This document shows positions 8,577 through 16,687 of a stretch of 35,404 bases of DNA, in pieces. The notes below the pieces were generated by a model, which worked only from the letters and a program-made list of their open reading frames with translations, had not been told where the DNA came from and did not search any database. Numbering within the stretch: position 1 is the first letter of the stretch; each line of letters starts with the position of its first letter. A program made the position numbers and the translations under genes. The stretch is from Amaricoccus sp. (GTDB lineage Bacteria; Pseudomonadota; Alphaproteobacteria; Rhodobacterales; Rhodobacteraceae): assembly GCF_017993425.1 (NCBI RefSeq), contig NZ_JAGOMQ010000037.1, positions 1-35,404 of the forward strand, in the 5' to 3' direction.

Positions 8577-8999
8577 ATGCGGTTGTCGGCCTTCGAGGGC
8601 GAGTGGGAGCTGACGCGCGACATCGACGACGCCCGCGCCGGCCAGCGCGGCCGCTTCGTCGGCCGCGCCCGCTTCACCCCCGCGCCCGAGGGCCTGCGCT
8701 ACCGCGAGGAGGGCGCGCTCACCCTCGGCGACGGTCCGGCGCTCGCGGCCAGCCGCGACTATCTCTGGCGCGCCGGCCCCGAAGGCGCCATCGACGTGCT
8801 CTTCGCCGACGGCCGGCTCTTCCACAGCTTCCGCCCCGCCGATCCCGCTCCGGCGGCGGAGCACGACTGCCCCCCGGATCTCTACCGCGTCCGCTACGAC
8901 TTCGCCGCCTGGCCGCGCTGGCAGGTCGCCTGGCGGGTCAGCGGCCCCCGCAAGGACTACGACATGCTGAGCCGTTTCCGCCCCGCGGGCGCGCCATGA
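8577..8999 (+). CDS. DUF6314-like family protein
   Basis: Protein of 140 aa with the features I associate with DUF6314: an opening FEGEWELTRDI, a predicted beta-rich body, and a C-terminal WRVSGPRKDY segment. It may form a small barrel, but no catalytic motif or function can be assigned. The ATG at 8577 follows GCGAGGAACGG. Its stop overlaps the start of the next gene (ATGA), so the two are translationally coupled. The family name is recalled rather than searched. Confidence 0.7.
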   Translation: MRLSAFEGEWELTRDIDDARAGQRGRFVGRARFTPAPEGLRYREEGALTLGDGPALAASRDYLWRAGPEGAIDVLFADGRLFHSFRPADPAPAAEHDCPPDLYRVRYDFAAWPRWQVAWRVSGPRKDYDMLSRFRPAGAP

Positions 9000-9721
9000 C
9001 CCGCGCCCGCGCCGCCCTCCTCGCCCTTGCCCTCGCCGCCTGCGCGCTCCCCCCGCAGGGCGCGGGCCCCCGCTCGGACGGGCTGATGCGCCAGATGCAG
9101 TCCTGCCTCGCCGATCCCGGCCAGGGCGGCGCCTGCACGATCGTCGCGCCCGGCCGCGGCTTCGTCGTCGTCAAGGACGACAGCCCGGAGAAGCCCCTCG
9201 CCTGGCTGATCGTGCCGTCGAACCCGGAGGTCACCGGCATGGAGGATCCGGCGATCTTCACCGCCCCGGTCGCCGGTTTCTGGCGCGAGGGCTGGCAGGC
9301 CGGCCGCCGCCTCGTGCCCGTCCCGCCCGCCGACCTCGCCCTTGCGATCAACTCCGAGGCGGGCCGCACCCAGAACCTCCTCCACATCCACATCTCCTGC
9401 GTGGACCCGAAAGTGCGCGCGGCCATCGCCGCCGCCGCCATCGGCCGCGGCTGGGCGCCGGGGCCGACCCTCGCCGGCCAGGACTGGCAGGCGCGCCGCG
9501 TCGACAGCCTCGACCCCAGCCCCTTCCTGCTCCTGCGCGAGCTCCCCGGCGCGGCCGAGGCCCCGGGCCTGTGGTCGCTCGCCGCCCTCGCCGCGCCCGG
9601 CGGCGGCTATGTCCTCCTCGCCGGCAGCAGCCGCCCCGGCGCCCCGGCGACGGCCGAATCGCTCCTCGACGAGACCTGCGGCGACCGACATGGTGGACAG
9701 CCGCGCGCCCATGCGGCATGA
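8996..9721 (+). CDS. cdh: CDP-diacylglycerol diphosphatase, predicted lipoprotein
   Basis: Hydrolyses CDP-diacylglycerol to phosphatidate and CMP. The protein (241 aa) has the family's HIT-like motif HIHIS at residues 130-134 and the conserved NSxxGRTQN segment just before it. The N-terminus (MTRARAALLALALAAC) ends in a good lipobox, LAAC with C16, so the mature protein should be lipid-anchored on the periplasmic side. It starts within the stop of the DUF6314-like gene and ends 37 bases before bioY. Linkage with bioY suggests co-transcription rather than a shared pathway. Confidence 0.85.
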   Translation: MTRARAALLALALAACALPPQGAGPRSDGLMRQMQSCLADPGQGGACTIVAPGRGFVVVKDDSPEKPLAWLIVPSNPEVTGMEDPAIFTAPVAGFWREGWQAGRRLVPVPPADLALAINSEAGRTQNLLHIHISCVDPKVRAAIAAAAIGRGWAPGPTLAGQDWQARRVDSLDPSPFLLLRELPGAAEAPGLWSLAALAAPGGGYVLLAGSSRPGAPATAESLLDETCGDRHGGQPRAHAA

Positions 9722-9758
9722 ACGAAGCCGACACGGATCCCAACGCAGCGGAGCGATC

Positions 9759-10397
9759 ATGGCCGACACCGCCTCCCGACACGTCCTGACCGAAGCGATC
9801 TGGCCGGCCCGAGGCGCCGGGCTCTGGGTCAAGCGCGCCGTGCTCGTCGTCGCCGGCATCCTCGCGCTGACGATCGCGGCCAAGATCAAGGTCCCGGTCT
9901 GGCCCTCGCCGGTGGCGATCAGCCTCGGCACCTTCGCGGTCCTGACCATCGGCGCGGCCTACGGCCCGCGCCTCGGGCTCGTCACCATGCTGGGCTGGCT
10001 CGGGCTCGGCGCGGTCGGTGCCGACGTGTTCCAGAACTCCGCCTCCGGCGCGACCGGGATCGCCTACATGATGGGCGCGACCGGCGGCTACCTCGTCGGC
10101 TACCTGCTCGCCACGCTGGCGCTGGGCTTCGCCGCGCGGCGCGGGCTCGACCGCAGCATCGGCGGCATGGCGGTGGCGCTCCTCGTCGGCAATGCGCTCA
10201 TCTATATCCCCGGCCTCGTCTGGCTGCACCACCTCGTCGCCACCGGGCTCTTCGATCCGGCGAAATACGCCTCCGTCTGGGACCAGACGCTGGCCTGGGG
10301 CCTGACCCCCTTCCTGATCGGCGACGCGCTGAAGCTCGCCCTCGCCGCGCTGGCGGTGCCCGCCCTCTGGAGGCTGGTCGGCGACGCGCGCGCCTGA
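9759..10397 (+). CDS. bioY: BioY-type biotin transporter S component
   Basis: Substrate-binding membrane component of an energy-coupling-factor transporter for biotin (212 aa). It has about six hydrophobic segments and the family's N-terminal pattern KVPVWPSPVAISLGT followed by GPRLGLVTML and a glycine-rich GATGGYLVGY loop. The ATG at 9759 follows GCGGAGCG. No bioM or bioN partner is adjacent; solitary BioY proteins are known. A strong hairpin with a T run follows, marking the operon end. Biotin specificity is inferred from the family. Confidence 0.85.
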   Translation: MADTASRHVLTEAIWPARGAGLWVKRAVLVVAGILALTIAAKIKVPVWPSPVAISLGTFAVLTIGAAYGPRLGLVTMLGWLGLGAVGADVFQNSASGATGIAYMMGATGGYLVGYLLATLALGFAARRGLDRSIGGMAVALLVGNALIYIPGLVWLHHLVATGLFDPAKYASVWDQTLAWGLTPFLIGDALKLALAALAVPALWRLVGDARA

Positions 10398-10418
10398 GCC
10401 CTCCTCCCTGACGACCGC

Positions 10419-10454
10419 GCGGCGCGCCCCCCCGGGGGCGCGCCGCCGCGTTTT
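10419..10454 (+). terminator. Intrinsic terminator after bioY
   Basis: Thirteen-base perfect arms (10419-10431 and 10434-10446, GCGGCGCGCCCCC and its complement) with a very tight loop, followed by CGCG and TTTT at 10451-10454. It lies 21 bases after the bioY stop. Confidence 0.75.
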
Positions 10455-10599
10455 CACGGCGCGACGAAATCCTTTTGCGACTGCGCGCGACAGGAGTATC
10501 CTCACCCGCAACCCTCGGGCCGGGCCGCAATTTCTGACCAGACCCCGGGGCGCCTGACGCCTACCCGCATTGTCTGCCCGAAGCATCGGAGCATGGGAC

Positions 10600-12123
10600 A
10601 TGGCCAGGTTCGCCCAAGCGATCGGCGCCGCCTTCACTGCCCTCGGCCGCATCCTCGGCACGCTCTTCGGCGCGCTCTGGATCCTGCTGCTGCTCGCGCT
10701 GACCATCTGGCTCTCGGTCGGCTCGCTCGCCGCCATCCAGGTCCGCGCCCAGCTCGCCGAGGACGAGCAGGAGCTCTCCTTCAACGACGTCCAGCGGGCC
10801 TACGAGAAATACCAGGAGCGCAAGGCCCAGATCGACCGCCGCCTCGAGGCGCACGACGCGGTCGCCGAAGCCTTCCGCGACGTCGACGGCGCCGTCGAGG
10901 CGATCTACCGCCGGCTCGTCTCCGACGAGCTGCCCGACGGCTTCAACCCGGTCGCGTACTCCAGCACACCGGAGTTCATGACCCAGGCCGAGGCCTGCGC
11001 GCCGCAGCGCGCCGCCGCCGCGGACCCCGGGTCGTTCGCCGACGCCAGCGGCGCCATCGACCCTGCCGCCGCCCCGGACCCCGCGCCGCCCGGCGACGAC
11101 GCCGTCGCCCCGGAGCCCGCCGCCACGCTGGCGGACGCCGAGGATCCCTGCCCGCTCTTCGCCGACTACGACCGTCTGCTGTCGCGGGCCTTCCAGATCG
11201 ACCCGGCGGAGAGCGCCGCCTCCTACGAGGCCGCCCTGCTCGAGGCGCAGGAGCAGACCGACGAGCTGCAGAGCCAGGAGCACCTCTTCAAGCACTTCAG
11301 CGCCTACGAGTTCTTCCAGTTCATCGGCGCGCCGAAGCTCCTGCTCATCCCCTCCGAGGTGCTCGTCCTCGTCGTCACCATGGCGATGGGGGTGCTCGGC
11401 GCCGCGGTCTCGATGACCTGGCTCTTCATCCGCCAGGACGGCAGCATGACGGCGCGCCGCTTCCTGATCCTGCCGCTGATCGGCGCGGTCAGCGCCTTCA
11501 TCGTCTTCATGTTCGTCCGCGCCGGCCAGCTCACGCTCACCACGGGCGACGCCGAGGACTCGCTCAACCCCTTCGTGCTCTCCTTCATCGGGGTGATCTC
11601 GGGGATGCTGTCGGAGCGCGCCTACAACCGCATCACCGAGGTCGGCACCAGCTTCTTCGACGTCGACGACGGGCAGCCGCGCTGGGGCTGCCGGCTCAGC
11701 GACGCGTTGCAGTCGGCCGGGGTGTCGGAGGCGGAGCTCGCCCGCTATCTCGGGGTCAGCGAGGAGGAGGCCGGCCGCATCGTCAAGGAGGCCACCACCG
11801 CCACCTTCGAGCAGCAGCGCCTGATCGCGGCGGCCCTGCGCCGCACCGTGCGCGAGATCTTCACCGACGTGCCGCCCGACGCGCCGTCGAGCGTCGCCGC
11901 GGCGCCGAGCGTGGCCGTGCCGCCGCTCGTCGGCCTCGACGCCGCCGCCGCGGCCGAGGCCCTCGCCGCCGCCGGCCTCGCCCTCGGCGAGACGGCGACC
12001 GCCGCCGACCCGGCCGCGCCGCCCGGCCAGGTGCTGGCGCAGCGCCCGCCGGCGGAGACCCGCGTCGCGCGGGGCGCCCGCATCGACCTCACCGTCGCCG
12101 GGGAAGACCCGCAGCCGACCTGA
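10600..12123 (+). CDS. Multi-pass membrane protein with coiled coil, HTH-like segment and C-terminal PASTA domain
   Basis: I do not recognise this 507-aa protein as a whole. In order: a transmembrane helix near residues 20-45; a charged coiled-coil-like stretch (50-95); an Ala/Pro-rich linker (about 135-180); three hydrophobic segments near 247-275, 287-311 and 322-345; a helical region at 364-420 (ALQSAGVSEAELARYLGVS) with the spacing of an Xre-type helix-turn-helix; and a C-terminal PASTA-like repeat (about 437-502, PPLVGLDAAAAAEAL ... PPGQVLAQRPPA). PASTA domains usually sit outside the cell on Ser/Thr kinases or PBPs; here there is no kinase or transpeptidase domain. The ATG at 10600 has CGGAG before it; an upstream TTG is less likely. 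Confidence 0.75.
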   Translation: MARFAQAIGAAFTALGRILGTLFGALWILLLLALTIWLSVGSLAAIQVRAQLAEDEQELSFNDVQRAYEKYQERKAQIDRRLEAHDAVAEAFRDVDGAVEAIYRRLVSDELPDGFNPVAYSSTPEFMTQAEACAPQRAAAADPGSFADASGAIDPAAAPDPAPPGDDAVAPEPAATLADAEDPCPLFADYDRLLSRAFQIDPAESAASYEAALLEAQEQTDELQSQEHLFKHFSAYEFFQFIGAPKLLLIPSEVLVLVVTMAMGVLGAAVSMTWLFIRQDGSMTARRFLILPLIGAVSAFIVFMFVRAGQLTLTTGDAEDSLNPFVLSFIGVISGMLSERAYNRITEVGTSFFDVDDGQPRWGCRLSDALQSAGVSEAELARYLGVSEEEAGRIVKEATTATFEQQRLIAAALRRTVREIFTDVPPDAPSSVAAAPSVAVPPLVGLDAAAAAEALAAAGLALGETATAADPAAPPGQVLAQRPPAETRVARGARIDLTVAGEDPQPT

Positions 12124-12127
12124 CCGC

Positions 12128-13378
12128 TCAGCTCGCCGCCCGCGACACGCCGGCCATCGCGTCGAACGCGAGGCCCGCGGCGCCGCCGTCCCGGCCGAGG
12201 AGGGTCACATAGCCCTCCGCGTCGATCGCCGCGCGATCGCCGGTCGCGAACCAGCCGTCCGCCCCGGGCCCGGCCGTCCCCTCCGGGTCGCGCCAGTAGC
12301 CGCGGAAGACCCCGGGCCCCTGCGCCTCCAGCGCCCCCGCGGCGTCCGGCCCCAGCGCCCGCCCCTCGGCGTCCACGACGCGCAGCCCGACGCCGGGCAG
12401 CGCCCGGCCGACCGACCCCGGGCAGCGGGCGCCGTCGAGCCCGTCGGCGGCGACCACCCCGGTCTCCACCGTGCCGTAGCGCTCCAGCACCCGGGCCCCG
12501 ACCCGCGCCTCGAAAGCGGCGAGGACGAGCGGCGGCATCGGCCCCGCGCCCGCGACGAAGAGCCGCATCCCCGCCGCCGCCGCCCGCGTCAGCCGCCGGC
12601 TGCCCAGCAGCCCGGCATAGAGCGCCGGCCCGCCCATCAGCACGCTCGCCCGCGGCAGCAGCCCGATGACCGCCTCCGCGTCGTGCCGCGGCAGCAGGAT
12701 CGCCCGCCCGCCGTTCATCAGGATCGGGTTCAGCGCCACGAAGAGGCCGTCCGCCTGATGCAGCGGCAGGGCGTGAATCAGCACGTCGCCGGACCGAAAG
12801 CCCCAGAGCCAGTGCAGCGCGGCGGCGTTGGACCAGAGGTTGTCGTGGCTGAGCATCGCCCCCCGCGGCCGCGCGCCAGCAGCCTCGCCATAGACGATGG
12901 CCGCGACGTCCGCGCCCGCCCGCAGCGCCACCGAGCGCTCCGACGGCAACCCGACCGCCTCGGCGGTCAGCCGCCCGGTCCCGTCCGCCGCCAGCGTGTA
13001 GACCGCCGCCCCGGCCGCCGCCGCCACGGGGGCGAGCTCCGCCTCCGCCGCCGGCTCGCAGACGAGGAGCCGCGGCTCCGCATCCGCGACGATCCCCGCC
13101 AGCGCCGCCGGCGCCGCGGCCGGATCCAGCGGCACGAAGACCGCCCCGGCCTGCAGACAGGCAAGATAGAGACAGACCGCCTGCGGCGAGGCGCCGACCT
13201 GCGCCGCCACCCGGTCGCCCGGCGCCACCCCGGCGGCGCGCATCAGCGTCGCGAGCCGCCCGGTCAGCTCCAGCGTCTCCGCAAGGCTCCAGCGCCCGCC
13301 CTCGACGGTCTCGAGCAGCGTGGCGCGGCGATCGGCCGGGAACCCGTCGGCAAGCCGGGCGAACAGGTTGCCGTTCAT
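12128..13378 (-). CDS. AMP-binding (acyl-CoA synthetase-like) protein lacking the C-terminal domain
   Basis: Adenylate-forming enzyme fold (416 aa), closest in pattern to malonyl-CoA/acyl-CoA synthetases. Visible landmarks are GAMLSHDNL (173-181), ERYGTVETG (299-307), GxxFRGYWRDPE (355-366), GWFATGDRAAID (375-386) and LLGRDG (393-398). Two oddities stand out. The phosphate-binding loop, normally YTSGTTGRPKG, reads YGEAAGARPRG at 163-173. The protein ends about 20 residues after GRD, so the mobile C-terminal domain of roughly 100 residues with its catalytic lysine is missing. The start overlaps the stop of the ureohydrolase by four bases (ATGA), so it is coupled to it. It may be a degenerate paralogue, a regulatory protein, or an enzyme making only the adenylate. 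Confidence 0.75.
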   Translation of the reverse strand: MNGNLFARLADGFPADRRATLLETVEGGRWSLAETLELTGRLATLMRAAGVAPGDRVAAQVGASPQAVCLYLACLQAGAVFVPLDPAAAPAALAGIVADAEPRLLVCEPAAEAELAPVAAAAGAAVYTLAADGTGRLTAEAVGLPSERSVALRAGADVAAIVYGEAAGARPRGAMLSHDNLWSNAAALHWLWGFRSGDVLIHALPLHQADGLFVALNPILMNGGRAILLPRHDAEAVIGLLPRASVLMGGPALYAGLLGSRRLTRAAAAGMRLFVAGAGPMPPLVLAAFEARVGARVLERYGTVETGVVAADGLDGARCPGSVGRALPGVGLRVVDAEGRALGPDAAGALEAQGPGVFRGYWRDPEGTAGPGADGWFATGDRAAIDAEGYVTLLGRDGGAAGLAFDAMAGVSRAAS

Positions 13379-14427
13379 GCGCGCCCCGCGATCGAGGGGC
13401 TGAACGCCATCAGGCTCAGGATCTCGAAGAGCATCTGCGCCCCGGCCTGCGCCGTGTTGGTGGTGGCGTCGTATTGCGGCGCCACCTCGACCACGTCGCC
13501 GCCGACGATGTCGAGCCCCTTCAGGCCGCGCAGGATCGCCTGCGCCTCCCTTGTGGTCAGGCCCCCGATCTCCGGCGTGCCGGTGCCCGGCGCGAAGGCC
13601 GGGTCGAGCACGTCGATGTCGAAGGAGAGATAGACGGGCCCCTGCGCCACGGCGCGGGCCTTCTCGATCACGGCGGGGATGCCCATCTCGGCGACTTCCT
13701 CGGCATGGATGCAGGTCATCCCGCTCTCTGTCGCGAACTCGTAAAGATATTCTGACGAGCCGCGCAGGCCGATCTGGATCACCCGCTCCGGATCGAGCAC
13801 GCCGTCGAGCACGGCGTTGCGAAACGGCGCGCCGTGGTTGAACCGCTCGTTGTCGAACGGCCCGCCCGTGTCGGAATGCGCGTCGATATGCACGAGCCCC
13901 ACCGGCCGGTCGCGCCCCACGGCGCGCAGGATCGGATGGGTGATCGAATGATCGCCCCCCACGGTCAGCGGCGCCGCGCCGGCGTCGACGACGCCGCGGA
14001 TCCACGCCTCGATCGCCGCATGCGAGGCGTGGAGGTCGTAGCGGCTCGGAAACGGCACGTCGCCGACATCCGCCACCGCGAGCTCATAGGTCGGCGCGCA
14101 GTCGAGGAAGTGGTTGTAGGGCCCGATCCGCTCGATGGCGCGCAGCGCCCGCGGCCCGAAGCGCGCGCCCGGTCGGTTCGACACGCCGATGTCCATCGGC
14201 GCCCCGGAGATCGCCACCGCGAGCCCGGAGAAGTCCGGCGCGGCGCGATCGACCTGCCGGAACGGCGCGCTCAGGAAGGTCGGCACCCCGACCCAGGGCG
14301 CCGGCCGCGCGCCGCGGCTGAACACCCGCTCGGCGACCTTGGCGAACTTCGGGTCGTACATCCGCCCGCCGGGATCGTCCCCGTAGCGCTCCCGGAGCCG
14401 CGCGAGCTTCGTCTCGTCCCAGGCCAT
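13375..14427 (-). CDS. speB: Agmatinase / guanidino-acid ureohydrolase
   Basis: Manganese-dependent (or nickel-dependent) ureohydrolase of the arginase family that releases urea from agmatine or a related guanidino compound. All metal ligands are present: H160 in GGDHSITHP, D182, H184 and D186 in IDAHSDT, and D270 and D272 in SFDIDVLDPAFAPGTGTPE. The 350 residues include an N-terminal extension of about 45 residues beyond short agmatinases. The ATG at 14427 has GGGAGG before it. The exact substrate is uncertain: agmatine, guanidinobutyrate, guanidinopropionate or guanidine. It is translationally coupled to the AMP-binding protein and lies downstream of an ABC transporter transcribed the same way. 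Confidence 0.88.
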   Translation of the reverse strand: MAWDETKLARLRERYGDDPGGRMYDPKFAKVAERVFSRGARPAPWVGVPTFLSAPFRQVDRAAPDFSGLAVAISGAPMDIGVSNRPGARFGPRALRAIERIGPYNHFLDCAPTYELAVADVGDVPFPSRYDLHASHAAIEAWIRGVVDAGAAPLTVGGDHSITHPILRAVGRDRPVGLVHIDAHSDTGGPFDNERFNHGAPFRNAVLDGVLDPERVIQIGLRGSSEYLYEFATESGMTCIHAEEVAEMGIPAVIEKARAVAQGPVYLSFDIDVLDPAFAPGTGTPEIGGLTTREAQAILRGLKGLDIVGGDVVEVAPQYDATTNTAQAGAQMLFEILSLMAFSPSIAGRA

Positions 14428-14772
14428 GTCGTCCTCCCGAGCTTGGTGACCGCTACGCCGATCAGTGCCGGAAGCCGGACGGCCGGGCAATGGCCGACAG
14501 GCGCCCCGGCCCGGCCGCCCGCGCCGACGCCCGGCCGAGGCCGCCGCCGGCGCCGCGATCCCCCTTCAGGCATTCATACTGGCTTGAAATCTATCGAGCA
14601 GGCGCCTCCCCGCCAACGGGCGGGGAGGAAAGGAAGACTCGCGGCCGCTTGCGGCCGCTCCGGGCGGCCGGCCGCAAAGGCGGCCGGTCGCGAGCGCCGG
14701 CCGAGCGGGGGGCGCGTGGAGCGCGCCTCCCCGAGGCCGGCGCTTCCCCCGCCGGCCGGGCCGGCGCCGCCG
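14428..14772. other. 345-base gene-free gap with GC-rich inverted repeats
   Basis: No supported gene. It contains three inverted repeats: 10-base perfect arms at 14605-14614 and 14619-14628; two copies of GCGGCCGC (each self-complementary) at 14641 and 14651; and 8-base arms at 14668-14675 and 14680-14687. None has a T tract in the direction of the minus-strand genes. It may end the transporter transcript and carry the ureohydrolase promoter; I could not recognise a riboswitch. Confidence 0.6.
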
Positions 14773-15756
14773 TCACTTCAGCGCGATGTCGCTCACCGCA
14801 TGGGTCCAGGCGCCCTCGGGCTCCTTGGTGATGACCGGGTCGGACCCCGCCGAGAGCAGCGTCTTCACCGTCCGCTCGTAGTCGGCCGGGTCGAGCGCGC
14901 CGTTCGAGCCGGCGGTCAGCTTCGCCACCTCGCCCATCATCCGCTTCTGGTGCTTCTCGGTCTGCGCGCCGGTCTCGTCGTTCTCGAGCACGATGTCGGC
15001 CGCCTCGTCCGGATGCTCCTCGGCCCATTTCCAGCCCTTCATCGAGGCGCGCACGAACTTCGCCATCGTCTCGACGAAGGCCGGGTCCTTCAGCCGGTCC
15101 TCCCGCACGTAGAGCCCGTCCTCCAGCGTGGCGACGCCCTGGTCCTCGTACTTGAAGACCGTCAGGTCCTCCGGCTTGAATCCGGCGTCGATCACCTGCC
15201 AGTACTCGTTGTAGGTCATCGTCGAGATGCAGGCCGCCTGGTTCTGCAGGAGCGGGTCGACGTTGAAGCCCTGCTTCAGCACCGTCACCCCGTTCGGGCC
15301 CCCGTCCACCGGGATGCCGAGATGCGCCATCCAGCTCAGGAACGGATACTCGTTGCCGAAGAACCAGACCCCGAGCGTATGGCCGGGGAAGTCCTTGGTC
15401 TCGGTCACGCCGCTGTCGTTGCGGCAGGTCAGCATCATGCCCGAGTGCTTGAACGGCTGGGCGATGTTGACGAGCGGCAGCCCCGCCTCGCGCGCGGCCA
15501 GCGCCGCCGGCATCCACTCGACGATCACGTCCGCCCCGCCGCCGGCGATCACCTGCGGCGGCGCGATGTCCGGCCCGCCGGGCTTGATGGTGACGTCGAG
15601 CCCCTCCTCCTCGTAGAACCCCTTGTCGAGCGCGACGTAGTATCCGGCGAACTGGGCCTGGGTCACCCATTTCAGCTGGAGCGTCACGTCCTCGGCATGG
15701 GCCGCGCCGGCGAGCCAGACCGCCGCCGCCGAGACCCCCGCGAGCCATTTCGTCAT
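14773..15756 (-). CDS. ABC transporter substrate-binding protein, NMT1/THI5 family
   Basis: Periplasmic binding protein of 327 aa. A signal peptide (1-21, ending in GAAHA) precedes the NMT1/THI5-like fold, with the typical opening LKWVTQAQFAGYYVALDKGF. This family serves pyrimidine precursors of thiamine, riboflavin, sulfonates and nucleobase-like compounds; the substrate cannot be fixed from sequence. It lies 38 bases after the first permease on the same strand. With the two permeases and the ATPase further upstream it forms a complete importer. Regulation is not visible. Confidence 0.9.
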   Translation of the reverse strand: MTKWLAGVSAAAVWLAGAAHAEDVTLQLKWVTQAQFAGYYVALDKGFYEEEGLDVTIKPGGPDIAPPQVIAGGGADVIVEWMPAALAAREAGLPLVNIAQPFKHSGMMLTCRNDSGVTETKDFPGHTLGVWFFGNEYPFLSWMAHLGIPVDGGPNGVTVLKQGFNVDPLLQNQAACISTMTYNEYWQVIDAGFKPEDLTVFKYEDQGVATLEDGLYVREDRLKDPAFVETMAKFVRASMKGWKWAEEHPDEAADIVLENDETGAQTEKHQKRMMGEVAKLTAGSNGALDPADYERTVKTLLSAGSDPVITKEPEGAWTHAVSDIALK

Positions 15757-15794
15757 CTTGCTTCTTCTCCCTGTTGATACACGCGCACCCGCAC

Positions 15795-16637
15795 TCACCG
15801 GCCCCTCTGCGAGGGATGCCAGAACGTCACGGCCCGCTCGGCCAGCGCCACGAGCCCGTAGAAGGCCGAGCCCAGCACCGCCGCCACCGCGATCTCCGCC
15901 CAGACCATGTCGAGCGCGAGCCGTCCCACCTCCGTCGAGATGCGAAAGCCCATGCCGGAGGTGGGCGAGCCGAAGAACTCCGCGACGATGGCGCCGATCA
16001 GAGCCAAGGTCGTGCAGATTTTCAAGCCGTTGAACAGGAACGGCGCCGCGGCCGGCAACCGCAGCTTGCGCAGGCTCTGTCCGCTGCTCGCGGCGTAGGT
16101 GCGCATCAGGTCCGCCTGCATCGGATCGGTCGCGGCGAGCCCCTGCACGGTGTTCACCAGCATCGGGAAGAACACCATCAGCACCACCACCGCCGCCTTC
16201 GACTGCCAGTCGAAGCCGAACCACATCACCATGATCGGGGCCATGCCGACGATCGGCAGCGCGCTGGCGAAGTTGCCCACCGGCAGCAGCCCCCGGCGCA
16301 GGAACGGTGCCCGGTCGATCGCCACCCCGGTCAGGAACGCCGCCCCGCAGCCCATCACATAGCCGGTCAGCGCCCCCTTCACGAAGGTCTGCATCACGTC
16401 CGTCCGGAGCGTCGCCCCGCTCGTGGTCAGCCGCGCCCAGATCGCGCTCGGCGCCGGCAGCAGCACCGGGCTCACCGCGAGCCCGCGCACCACCAGCTCC
16501 CACACCGCCACCAGCGTCACCCCGAAGACCAGCGGCGGCAGGAGCCGCGCCGGCCCGGCGAGCGGCCGCCGCGCCAAGGCGACGTTGATCGCCCAGCCCG
16601 CGAGCCACACCGCGACCGCCGCCAGCACGAGGCTCAT
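15795..16637 (-). CDS. ABC transporter permease 1 (SsuC/TauC type)
   Basis: Inner-membrane permease of 280 aa with about six or seven hydrophobic segments. The cytoplasmic coupling loop (RTYAASSGQSLRKLRLPAAA) matches the binding-protein-dependent permease signature. It precedes the substrate-binding protein by 38 bases. Upstream on the opposite strand is the ycaQ-like gene, whose start is only 50 bases away, so this pair needs a promoter in that gap or inside ycaQ. The second permease of the locus is a distant relative rather than a copy. Confidence 0.9.
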   Translation of the reverse strand: MSLVLAAVAVWLAGWAINVALARRPLAGPARLLPPLVFGVTLVAVWELVVRGLAVSPVLLPAPSAIWARLTTSGATLRTDVMQTFVKGALTGYVMGCGAAFLTGVAIDRAPFLRRGLLPVGNFASALPIVGMAPIMVMWFGFDWQSKAAVVVLMVFFPMLVNTVQGLAATDPMQADLMRTYAASSGQSLRKLRLPAAAPFLFNGLKICTTLALIGAIVAEFFGSPTSGMGFRISTEVGRLALDMVWAEIAVAAVLGSAFYGLVALAERAVTFWHPSQRGR

Positions 16638-16687
16638 CGCGCGCCCCCGTGGCCCGTGCTATTGAGCGCCTCCGCCCGGGAGAAAGC

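Noticed and set aside
14428-14772. Guanidine riboswitch upstream of the ureohydrolase
   Set aside because: The only tetraloop resembling ACGR (14615-14618) is on the wrong strand, and no paired second hairpin of that type is seen.
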